Shown here piece by piece: positions 1-7,095 of a stretch of 18,247 nt of DNA. Numbering within the stretch: position 1 is the stretch's first letter; every line of letters starts with the position of its first letter. Origin of the DNA: Deltaproteobacteria bacterium (GTDB lineage Bacteria > Desulfobacterota > GWC2-55-46 > S146-73); the NCBI GenBank assembly GCA_015492355.1, contig WGFF01000005.1, forward strand, positions 1 to 18,247. The letters run 5' to 3'. Below the pieces are notes generated by a model. The model was not told the origin of the DNA. It made no database searches and saw only the letters and a program-made list of their open reading frames with translations. Position numbers and translations under genes: made by a program.

Positions 1-2
1 TT

Positions 3-38
3 TGAGGGAGACCCCTTTTACAAAAGGGGTTTCCCTCA
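3..38. repeat. Palindrome module B, copy 1
   Basis: A 36-nt inverted repeat with arms of about 17 nt around an AC centre and one G-T wobble. It reads TGAGGGAGACCCC, then TTTTACAAAA, then GGGGTTTCCCTCA. The same palindrome recurs at 14355-14391 and 18199-18234. No T-run follows on either strand, so it does not look like an intrinsic terminator. The GGGGAAGGGAG flank seen in other copies would lie just left of the window edge. Confidence 0.9.
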
Positions 39-42
39 GTTC

Positions 43-66
43 AGTCCAAAAAAGATACCCATTACC
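43..66 (+). repeat. Conserved tail module C, copy 1
   Basis: The segment ends GATACCCATTACC. It matches 14398-14421 with one base change, and the reverse complement of 18157-18181. It always lies a few to about 20 bases beyond palindrome B. Here it ends about 42 bases before the coaX start. A further 18-nt perfect palindrome (AAAGGGG, TTTT, CCCCTTT) follows at 73-90. Confidence 0.85.
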
Positions 67-108
67 TTTTCTAAAGGGGTTTTCCCCTTTCCAGAGCCAC
101 ACGGATAG

Positions 109-873
109 ATGGTTCTTGCGATTGACATAGGCAATACCAACATCGTCATAGGGGTCTTTAAGGAGAGTGAGCTCCTGTACACATGGCGTATCTCCACTGA
201 CTGGGACCGTACAAGGGACGAGTACGGGGTACTCCTGGTGAGTCTCCTCGCCTCTTCTGGTATAAAAAGAGATGATATAGATGGTTCTATAATCTCATCG
301 GTTGTCCCTTCCCTTGAGCAGACCTTCAAGGACGCCATAGAAGGGTATCTCGGCTCTATTCCCTTTATTATTGGAAGGGGTGTGAACATAGATGTACCTG
401 TACTGGTAGACAATCCCTGGGAGCTCGGCTCTGACAGGATAGTGAATGCGGTCGCTGCATACACCATCTACAAGGGGGCGGTCATTGTGGTCGATTTCGG
501 TACAGCAGTTACATTCGATTACATAACCGAGAAGGGCGAATACTCAGGTGGTGCCATAGCACCTGGTATAGGTATCTCACTCGATGCACTCTCCACAAGG
601 ACTGCCAAGCTCCCTGAGGTCGATATCTTCAAACCAGGACACGTAATCGGAAAGAATACCATAGAGAGCATAAGGGCTGGTATATTCTATGGTTTCATAG
701 GGCTTGTTGATGGTATCGTCGAGAGGATGAAGGAGGAGGCAGGTGGGAGTCCGCGGGTTATAGCAACCGGTGGACAGGCTCATCTCCTTGCAGGGGACAG
801 CAGGACCATAGAGGAGGTGGACGAATACCTCACACTTAAGGGCTTGAGAATGATATACCAGAGGAATAGATAG
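109..873 (+). CDS. coaX: Type III pantothenate kinase
   Basis: It phosphorylates pantothenate with ATP, the first step of coenzyme A synthesis, in the cytoplasm. At 254 residues it has the usual family length. Visible ASKHA-fold motifs are the N-terminal phosphate loop DIGNTN (6-11), ELGSDRI (105-111) with the likely catalytic Asp109, DFGTAVTFD (129-137) and ATGGQA (219-224). The usual GADR reads GSDR here, a conservative change. The ATG opens directly on the conserved MVLAIDIGNTN start, so the start is secure although the ribosome site is weak. The 5' flank consists of repeat modules B and C. The next gene begins 3 bases after its stop, suggesting co-transcription. Confidence 0.95.
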   Translation: MVLAIDIGNTNIVIGVFKESELLYTWRISTDWDRTRDEYGVLLVSLLASSGIKRDDIDGSIISSVVPSLEQTFKDAIEGYLGSIPFIIGRGVNIDVPVLVDNPWELGSDRIVNAVAAYTIYKGAVIVVDFGTAVTFDYITEKGEYSGGAIAPGIGISLDALSTRTAKLPEVDIFKPGHVIGKNTIESIRAGIFYGFIGLVDGIVERMKEEAGGSPRVIATGGQAHLLAGDSRTIEEVDEYLTLKGLRMIYQRNR

Positions 874-876
874 TCC

Positions 877-1380
877 ATGGAGTCACCTACCGCGAATGAG
901 GAGTTTTCGAGGGGAAAGCGTCTTTTCAGGGAGAAGGCAGACCTCGATAAGGTCTTGAAGGCATTTGAGAGGGCATACAGAAAAGAGACAGACAATCCAG
1001 CATATATGTCCTATTACGGGATGTGTGTAGCCCTGAGGCACGGAGAGATAGGTACAGGTGTGGATCTGTGTACCAAGGCGATAAAGAAGGATTTTAACAA
1101 CCCAGAGTTCTATCTGAATCTCGGCAGGGTCTATCTCGTTGCTGGCAACAGAAAGGGTGCCATCACGGTGTTCAAAAAGGGGCTCAAGTACGATCCCGAC
1201 CACAGGGACCTTAACAGGATGCTGGAAGAACTCGGCGTGAGGGGAAGACCTGTGATACCCTTTCTTAGAAGGTCCAATCCGCTGAATCGCCTTCTCGGTA
1301 TGCTTTTCAGAAGGATACCGGAGATTTTTAAGACAAAGAGGCGTATGAACGGCAAGAGGAACAGCGATGGCATAGTATAG
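877..1380 (+). CDS. TPR-repeat protein
   Basis: A soluble 167-residue protein with two to three tetratricopeptide repeats spanning about residues 5-115. The clearest are the pair AKIKKDFNNPEFYLNLGRVY-like helices around 66-87 and the next unit at 90-115 ending in the typical YDPDH turn. TPRs are protein-binding scaffolds, so a partner rather than a reaction is implied. The C-terminal third (RGRPVIPFLRRSNPLNRLLG, 122-141, then a lysine/arginine-rich tail) is not TPR. I recall similar tails in TPR proteins of delta-type bacteria. No signal peptide is seen. It starts 3 bases after coaX, so it is probably translated from the same message. Function is unknown. Confidence 0.85.
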   Translation: MESPTANEEFSRGKRLFREKADLDKVLKAFERAYRKETDNPAYMSYYGMCVALRHGEIGTGVDLCTKAIKKDFNNPEFYLNLGRVYLVAGNRKGAITVFKKGLKYDPDHRDLNRMLEELGVRGRPVIPFLRRSNPLNRLLGMLFRRIPEIFKTKRRMNGKRNSDGIV

Positions 1381-1590
1381 ACTCTACTGGTTCATCCTGT
1401 GGAGTGGTGGTGGAATCCCCATGTATCACCTCCTGTGGGTCTTCATGGTCTCACATCGGGTGTGAGATGCTTCCACGGTGTAATCCCTGTGTTGGAGAAG
1501 GGTTTAGGATATAGTCTTATCAAAAAGGTCGTTCAAGGAGGGGTTTACAGGACAATCTAAAAGAAACCTTTAACCCGAAGGAGGTGCTCT
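1381..1590. other. Intergenic spacer with hairpin and decayed repeat
   Basis: No open frame of note. A 7-bp hairpin lies at 1449-1467 (TCTCACA / TGTGAGA, loop TCGGG) without a following T-run. Bases 1495-1516 resemble the junction of repeat module A with the AGGATACAG segment (GGAGAAGGGTTTAGGATATAG here). Bases about 1420-1492 weakly resemble the reverse complement of the 16572-16676 element. A strong Shine-Dalgarno AAGGAGGT at 1578-1585 serves the next gene. Confidence 0.5.
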
Positions 1591-3690
1591 GTGGGGGTTT
1601 CACTGGAGAGAAAAAGAAACATCGCCATCATTTCCCATGGAGGGGCGGGCAAGACCACCCTTGCCGAGGCACTACTGTTCAATGCAGGGCAGACCCAGAG
1701 GCTTGGAAGGGTGGATGATGGGAGTTCCATACTGGATTTCGAACCAGAGGAACAGAAAAGAAAGATAACCATATCCGCCTCCATCCATCACTACCAGTGG
1801 AACAAACACAAGGTGGATATAATAGATACACCGGGTTATACGAATTTCCTTGTAGAGACACGCAATGCCCTGAGGGTGGTCGAGGGTGCGGTCGTGCTCT
1901 TAAGTGCCATATCAGGTATAAAGGTGCAGACAGAGAAGGTATGGGAGTTTGCGGATGAGTTCGGGGTCACAAGGCTTGCCTTTGTGAACATGATGGACAG
2001 GGAGCGGGCTTCTTTCCTGAGGGCGGTGGAGGATATGGAAAAGGTGCTCGGTGTGAAGGGTGTGCCTCTACAGATACCAGTAGGTGAGGGACCTGATTTC
2101 AGGGGCGTTGTTGATCTTCTCTCAAAGAAGGCTTTTATATACAGAGACGACCTTTCGGGCAAGTACGAGGTAGGGGCTGTGCCTGATGAGATTGCAGGGG
2201 ATGTGGAGAGTTTTAGGGACAAGTTGGTGGAGGAGGTGGTGGAGGCTGATGATAGCCTTATGGAGAGGTATCTTGAGGGTGAGACCATAGAGGATGAGGA
2301 ACTCAGAAAGGCGCTAAGGGAGTCCGTACTTACAGGGAGGTTTGTACCGGTACTTTGTGGTTCCGCATACAAGAACATGGGGGTAAACCTCCTTATGGAC
2401 ATGATAAACACCCTTATGCCATCACCAGTGGACAGAACCCCTGTGGTGGGTACCCAGCCTGGCTCTAACCCCGAGGGAGAGGTAAAGAGGGATGTGGCTG
2501 AAGACTCACCCTTTTCAGCCTTCGTCTTCAAGACCCTCATAGATCCCTATGCAGGGAGACTATCCTTTTTCAGGATATATTCAGGTACACTCAGGAAGGA
2601 CTCAATGGTCTTGAATCCTGCGAGGAATGCAAAGGAGAAGATAGCCCATATCTATCTCATTGAGGGCAAGGGCACACACGAGGTGGAGGAGGCAGGTGCT
2701 GGTGATATAGTTGCCACATCGAAGCTTAAGGAGACCCTTACAGGTGATACACTCTGCGATCAGGGCGATCCCATTGTCTTTCCTCCCTTCAAACCTGTGA
2801 ATCCATCCCTTTCCTATGCCATCTCCCCCAAGACCAAGGCGGATGAGGAGAAGGTGCATGCAGGTCTTGCAAGGCTCATGGAGGAGGACCCGAGCCTTGA
2901 GTTCAGGAGGGACGAGCAGACAAAGGAGTTTATACTCTCTGGTGTGGGACAGGTGCATCTCGAGGTGGCTGTGGAAAGGCTCAAGAGAAAGTACGGCTGT
3001 GAGGTTGAACTCAAGACACCCAGGGTACCATATAAGGAGACCATACGCTCCACCGTGAAGGTACAGGGTAAGTACAAGAAGCAGTCCGGCGGAAGGGGTC
3101 AGTACGGGGATACATGGCTCGAGATAAGTCCACTTCCCAGGGGTGGGGGATTCGAGTTCATCGACAACATAGTCGGTGGTGTCATACCCAGACAGTACAT
3201 ACCAGCGGTGGAGAAGGGCATAAAGGAAGCCATGCAGAGTGGCGTGCTGGCAGGGTATCCTGTTGTGGATGTGAAGGTAAGGCTCTACGATGGTTCACAT
3301 CATCCTGTCGATTCATCGGAGATGGCTTTCAAGATAGCCGCGTCCATAGGTTTCAAAAAGGGTGTGGAACAGGCAAAGCCCGTGCTACTTGAGCCGATAA
3401 TGAGCATGGAGATAAATGTGCCTGACGAAAACCTCGGGGACGTTATAGGTGATATAAACTCAAGGCGCGGGAAGGTACAGGGTGTTGAGCCCAAGTCAGG
3501 CACCCAGATAATAAAGGCGCTTGTGCCAATGGCAGAGATACTTAACTATTCGAGCGATCTTAAGGGGCTTACTGGAGACAGGGGTATGTTTACAATGGAG
3601 TTCTCCCATTACGAGGAGGTGCCCCAGAACCTCAGCCAGAAGATAATAGAACGTGCAAGGGCGGAAAAGGAAGGGGCTCAAAAGGGGTAG
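1591..3690 (+). CDS. fusA: Elongation factor G-like GTPase (EF-G paralogue type)
   Basis: A 699-residue, five-domain translational GTPase of EF-G layout, expected to act on the ribosome. GTPase motifs are the P-loop SHGGAGKTT (15-23), switch region KRKITI (56-61), DTPGY (79-83) and NMMD (133-136). Domain IV is clear from RGQYGDTWLEI and DSSEMAFKIAASIG, with the domain V stretch LLEPIMSMEINVPDENLG. The catalytic His of the usual DTPGH is Tyr83, and NKMD reads NMMD. The P-loop lacks the HID of canonical EF-G. These features suit the EF-G2/EF-G-like paralogue group more than housekeeping FusA, and no rpsL/rpsG/tuf genes are nearby. The GTG start is 5 bases after AAGGAGGT. The following gene abuts the stop. 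Confidence 0.9.
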   Translation: MGVSLERKRNIAIISHGGAGKTTLAEALLFNAGQTQRLGRVDDGSSILDFEPEEQKRKITISASIHHYQWNKHKVDIIDTPGYTNFLVETRNALRVVEGAVVLLSAISGIKVQTEKVWEFADEFGVTRLAFVNMMDRERASFLRAVEDMEKVLGVKGVPLQIPVGEGPDFRGVVDLLSKKAFIYRDDLSGKYEVGAVPDEIAGDVESFRDKLVEEVVEADDSLMERYLEGETIEDEELRKALRESVLTGRFVPVLCGSAYKNMGVNLLMDMINTLMPSPVDRTPVVGTQPGSNPEGEVKRDVAEDSPFSAFVFKTLIDPYAGRLSFFRIYSGTLRKDSMVLNPARNAKEKIAHIYLIEGKGTHEVEEAGAGDIVATSKLKETLTGDTLCDQGDPIVFPPFKPVNPSLSYAISPKTKADEEKVHAGLARLMEEDPSLEFRRDEQTKEFILSGVGQVHLEVAVERLKRKYGCEVELKTPRVPYKETIRSTVKVQGKYKKQSGGRGQYGDTWLEISPLPRGGGFEFIDNIVGGVIPRQYIPAVEKGIKEAMQSGVLAGYPVVDVKVRLYDGSHHPVDSSEMAFKIAASIGFKKGVEQAKPVLLEPIMSMEINVPDENLGDVIGDINSRRGKVQGVEPKSGTQIIKALVPMAEILNYSSDLKGLTGDRGMFTMEFSHYEEVPQNLSQKIIERARAEKEGAQKG

Positions 3691-4650
3691 ATGAAGATAA
3701 AAAAGGAACTTCTTAAGTTCGTCTCACCAGACCTTCCCAAGGAGGAACGCCTCAGGTACGCAAGGGGTGAGCTCTCTCTCGATCCAGAGGACCTCGTTAC
3801 CGTACTCTTTGTACTCTCCTACGACAGGGATAGAGAGGTTTCGGAGACCGCAGGAAAGGGCCTTGAGGGGTGTCCAAGAGAGACGATACTTAAGGCACTG
3901 GAGAGAAGACTCCATCCCCTGGTGATAAGAAAGATTTTAAGGATGCACGGTGATGACGAGACCATCCAGGCAATGATAGCAGGTAACCCCCACACAGATC
4001 TCCCCACCATTTTAAGGCTCGCACAGAGTGGCTCTCAGGCTACGGTAGGTGTCATTTCAGGGGATACAGAGAGGCTTAAAACCCATCCAGAGATACTCGA
4101 TGCCCTGAAAAAGAACCCCTTGGTAACGGATGAGAGACTGGAGGAGATAAAAAGTAGCCTCTCCCAGCCATCCCCATCTGAAGACACCCCATCCATACCA
4201 TCGGAACTCATCGTGGAAAAGGAGATGGATGACGAGAAGAAGCAAAACCTGTATAAACTCGTACAGAAGATGGGGGTCTCGGAGAAGATAAAGCTTGCCC
4301 TCACCGGCAACAAGCAGGCAAGGGAACTCCTCCTTAAGGATTCAAACAAGGTAATAGTAACATCCGTACTCAAGAATCCCAGGATAACAGAGGAGGAACT
4401 CCTTAAACTTGCCAGTTCCAAGAGTACATCTGACGATGTGTTGAGGCTGATAGCAAGGAACAAGGAGTGGATAAAGAACTACTCCATGAAGCAGGCACTT
4501 GTCTTCAACCCCAAGACCCCGGTGAGTGTTGCCATAAAACTCATCGATTTTCTCCATGAAAAGGATGTGGAGAAACTCGCAAAGAGCAAGAACATACCCA
4601 GTGTGCTTGCCTCCACTGCGAGGCGAAGGATCGAGATGAGAAAACACTGA
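3691..4650 (+). CDS. Helical-repeat (LRV/HEAT-like) conserved protein of unknown function
   Basis: A soluble, lysine-rich 319-residue protein. The N-terminal half (about 20-155) consists of short helical units with regularly spaced leucines, reminiscent of HEAT or leucine-rich-variant repeats. A Ser/Pro linker (156-172) separates a C-terminal part (about 185-315). That part carries ALTGNKQARELLLKDSNK (203-220), SVLKNPRITEEEL (225-237), IARNKEWIKNYSMKQAL (254-270) and FNPKTPVSVA (272-281). I recall this pattern from conserved hypothetical proteins of delta-type bacteria and their relatives. No catalytic motif, signal or membrane segment is visible. The ATG follows the EF-G stop codon with no gap, implying translational coupling and perhaps a joint role. 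Function is not known. Confidence 0.8.
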   Translation: MKIKKELLKFVSPDLPKEERLRYARGELSLDPEDLVTVLFVLSYDRDREVSETAGKGLEGCPRETILKALERRLHPLVIRKILRMHGDDETIQAMIAGNPHTDLPTILRLAQSGSQATVGVISGDTERLKTHPEILDALKKNPLVTDERLEEIKSSLSQPSPSEDTPSIPSELIVEKEMDDEKKQNLYKLVQKMGVSEKIKLALTGNKQARELLLKDSNKVIVTSVLKNPRITEEELLKLASSKSTSDDVLRLIARNKEWIKNYSMKQALVFNPKTPVSVAIKLIDFLHEKDVEKLAKSKNIPSVLASTARRRIEMRKH

Positions 4651-4666
4651 GCCTGGAGGGGGTATC

Positions 4667-5572
4667 ATGCCGGTGGGCTTCCATACCTCCATACAGGGAG
4701 GGATCTCAAGGGCTATAGACAGGGCGGTGGGATTCGGATGCGATACGGTGCAGATATTTCTCAAGAATCCGAGGACCTGGCAGAAAACACCCATCTCCAG
4801 AAAGGAGATAGAGTCCTTCAAAAAGAAGAGAAAAGATGCAGGTATAGAGCCTGTCTCTGCACATGCATCCTATCTTGTAAACCTTTCGTCCCCATCTGAC
4901 GATATGTTCAGAAGGTCGGTCGATCTCTTTATGTACGAGATAGACCTTGCAGGGTGTATTGGGGTGGATTATCTGGTGGTTCACCTGGGCAGTCCTGGCA
5001 CAAAGGGGAAGGATTTTGCCTTCGGGCGCATCCTTGAGGCTTTAAAGGGGGTACGCAGGTGTGCAGAGGAGGCAGGGATTGAGATACTCCTTGAGAATAC
5101 CGCTGGGGAGGGCTTTACATTCGGAAGCGACCTCTCGGATATGGGAAGACTCCTTGAGGCGATAGATGGGACGATGAAGGTGGGATTCTGCTTCGATACA
5201 TGTCATGGCTTTGGGGCGGGCTATCCCATGAGGACGGCTGGAGAGGTGGAGGGGCTTGTAAGGACCATAAAGAGATACATAGGTCTAAAAAGGCTAAAAC
5301 TCATCCATCTTAACGATTCAAAAGGAGACCTCTCCTCCCATATCGACAGACACGAACATATCGGCTGTGGTAAAATAGGTTATAGGGGTATGCGGGCGAT
5401 CCTCAATCATCCCCTTTTAAGGGACCTACCCTTTATACTCGAGACCCCTGGTATGGGTGGCGGGTATGATATCCGTAATATCAGGGTCGTAAGGAGGTTG
5501 ATGGGTGAGAAGAGGGACTCATCCTGTAGTTCCTTCTTCCAGAGTCCCGCTTCCAAGAGAGAGACGGCTTGA
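4667..5572 (+). CDS. nfo: Deoxyribonuclease IV (AP endonuclease)
   Basis: A base-excision repair enzyme that nicks DNA 5' to abasic sites and needs three zinc ions. All nine expected metal ligands are present in order: His66 (AHASY), His106 (VVHLG), Glu143 (LLENT), Asp177 and His180 (FDTCH), His214 (IHLND), Asp227 and His229 (DRHEH), Glu259 (FILETPG). These positions lie within two or three residues of those in the E. coli enzyme. Length is 301, with a short Ser/Lys-rich tail after about 282 that is probably dispensable. A good GGAGGG ribosome site lies upstream of the ATG, and the gap to the previous gene is 16 bases. It is likely the last gene of the EF-G transcription unit. Confidence 0.95.
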   Translation: MPVGFHTSIQGGISRAIDRAVGFGCDTVQIFLKNPRTWQKTPISRKEIESFKKKRKDAGIEPVSAHASYLVNLSSPSDDMFRRSVDLFMYEIDLAGCIGVDYLVVHLGSPGTKGKDFAFGRILEALKGVRRCAEEAGIEILLENTAGEGFTFGSDLSDMGRLLEAIDGTMKVGFCFDTCHGFGAGYPMRTAGEVEGLVRTIKRYIGLKRLKLIHLNDSKGDLSSHIDRHEHIGCGKIGYRGMRAILNHPLLRDLPFILETPGMGGGYDIRNIRVVRRLMGEKRDSSCSSFFQSPASKRETA

Positions 5573-5612
5573 TGGTACAAAGGTATAATTAGGGTTAAGG
5601 GCTCGCCGGGAG

Positions 5613-5630
5613 ACCTTTTTGAAAAGAGGT
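5613..5630. repeat. Small hairpin upstream of module A
   Basis: ACCTTTTT and AAAGAGGT pair around a short loop with one G-T wobble. It occupies the same place relative to hairpin A as the T-run/A-run hairpin at 14277-14294 in the full repeat copy. A TATAAT hexamer at 5584-5589 precedes it but has no convincing -35 box. Confidence 0.5.
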
Positions 5631-5635
5631 GATAA

Positions 5636-5700
5636 CCTTTTCCAAAAAACCTTAGACCAGAAGTTTTGGGGAAGGGAGTAGGATACAGACAAGATCATTC
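5636..5700 (+). repeat. Repeat module A with palindrome B absent
   Basis: CCTTTTCCAAAA pairs with TTTTGGGGAAGG (5636-5675) as hairpin A. Where the full copies carry palindrome B, this copy runs from GGGGAAGGGAGT directly into AGGATACAGAC (5680-5690). That is the segment found just beyond B in the 18199 copy (reverse strand). Tail C is not recognisable after it. The trkA ribosome site follows at 5711. Confidence 0.75.
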
Positions 5701-5727
5701 CAACCCCCTCAAGGAGGCTTGAGAAAG

Positions 5728-7095
5728 ATGAGGACGATAATAATAGGTGCAGGTGTTGTGGGTTACACCATAGCAAAGAAACTCTCCTCAGAGGGACAGG
5801 ATGTGGTACTCATAGAGAAGGACGAAAAGAGGATAAGGGAGGTAAAGGAGAGTCTCGATGCAAGGATAATCCATGGCAGTGGTTCGAGTCCGAGTGTATT
5901 GATGGATGCTGGTATAGAGAAGGTGGATATGGTGATCGCTGTTACTGACAGTGATGAGGTCAACATGATAGCCTGTCTCATTGCGGGCACCCAGTCAAAG
6001 GTGCCGAAGAAGATAGCCAGGATAAGGGACCCAGAGTATGCAAGTTATACACGTATATTTGAGCAGGATTATCTCGATCTCGATCTCAACATAAACCCTG
6101 AGAAGATAGCAGCAGAACAGATACTCAAGATAGTAGAGGTCCCGGGTGCCATAGAGGTGGAGGAGTTTGTCAAGGGAAGGCTCAAGCTTGTGGGTTGCAG
6201 GCTCAGGAAGGGATGCAACGTTATAGGCAAGGCACTAAGGGATCTCAAGGAACTCCATCCAGAGGAGAACATCCTCATAGTTGCCATATACCGTGGTGCA
6301 GAGACTATCATCCCAAAGGGGAATGCAGTGCTCAGGGAGGGAGACCTCGTATTTGCCATGACCCTCCCTGATGAAACACACAAGCTCCTTAAGATACTCG
6401 GTGCGGGACAGAGGAAAGCCAACAGGGTGTTTATAGTAGGTGGGGGGGATGTGGGATACTATCTTGCAAGGAACATGGAGGACAGGGGATATCAGGTAAA
6501 GGTCATAGAGAAGGATGAGAAGAGATGCGAGTTCCTTGCAGAAAATCTCACCAAGACAATTGTCATCAATGGTGATGGTACGGATCAGAACCTTCTGAGA
6601 GAGGAGAGCGTTTTCGATACCGATACCTTCATAGCGGTTACCAACGACGAGGAGGCAAACATCCTCACCTCCCTTCTTGCAAAACGGCTTGGGGTGGAAA
6701 GATGCATAGCCCTCATAGACAAGCCCGAGTACATATCCATGGTGCCCACCATAGGTATAGACGTGGCAGTATCTCCAAGACTCTCCTCTGTAAGTGGCAT
6801 CCTTCAGTTCGTAAGGAGAGGAAAGATAGTATCCGTTACCACCCTCATGGAGGAACGTGTGGAGGCGATGGAGACCATAGCCATGGAGACATCCGACATC
6901 GTTGAGAGACCCATAAAGGAGGTAAGATTCCCCAACGGTGCAATAGTCGGGGCTGTTGTGAGGGACGATGAGATGGTCATAATGCCGGTTGGCGAGACCA
7001 TCATAAGACCGGGGGATAAGGTTGTGATATTTGCCCTGAGGGAGACCATACCGAAGGTGGAGAAGATACTCATGGTGAAGCCGGAGTACTTCTGA
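5728..7095 (+). CDS. trkA: Trk potassium uptake regulatory subunit TrkA
   Basis: A peripheral cytoplasmic protein that binds nucleotides (NAD(H) or ATP) and gates the TrkH potassium channel. At 455 residues it has the classical duplicated layout: Rossmann RCK_N with GAGVVG (8-13), RCK_C about 137-220, a second RCK_N with GGGDVG (238-243) and a second RCK_C about 370-455. Each Rossmann half ends its second strand in an acidic IEKDEKR stretch, the adenine-ribose site. A TTG nine bases upstream (5719) keeps the frame. ATG 5728 is preferred because AAGGAGG at 5711-5717 is 10 bases from it and only 1 from the TTG. The stop overlaps the trkH start. Confidence 0.93.
   Translation: MRTIIIGAGVVGYTIAKKLSSEGQDVVLIEKDEKRIREVKESLDARIIHGSGSSPSVLMDAGIEKVDMVIAVTDSDEVNMIACLIAGTQSKVPKKIARIRDPEYASYTRIFEQDYLDLDLNINPEKIAAEQILKIVEVPGAIEVEEFVKGRLKLVGCRLRKGCNVIGKALRDLKELHPEENILIVAIYRGAETIIPKGNAVLREGDLVFAMTLPDETHKLLKILGAGQRKANRVFIVGGGDVGYYLARNMEDRGYQVKVIEKDEKRCEFLAENLTKTIVINGDGTDQNLLREESVFDTDTFIAVTNDEEANILTSLLAKRLGVERCIALIDKPEYISMVPTIGIDVAVSPRLSSVSGILQFVRRGKIVSVTTLMEERVEAMETIAMETSDIVERPIKEVRFPNGAIVGAVVRDDEMVIMPVGETIIRPGDKVVIFALRETIPKVEKILMVKPEYF

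Noticed and set aside
3..38. Palindrome B as an intrinsic terminator
   Set aside because: No uridine run follows on either strand in any of the three copies, and two copies lie upstream of genes rather than after them.
36..467. Long open frame antisense to coaX
   Set aside because: It mirrors the codon structure of coaX, has no ribosome site and shows no protein motif.
5569..5589. TTGATG and TATAAT as a trkA promoter
   Set aside because: The spacer is only 9 bases and no other -35 box is at a workable distance. The TATAAT alone is not enough.
5719..5727. TTG start for trkA
   Set aside because: It lies one base from the Shine-Dalgarno site. The ATG at 5728 has proper spacing and opens on the conserved Rossmann strand.
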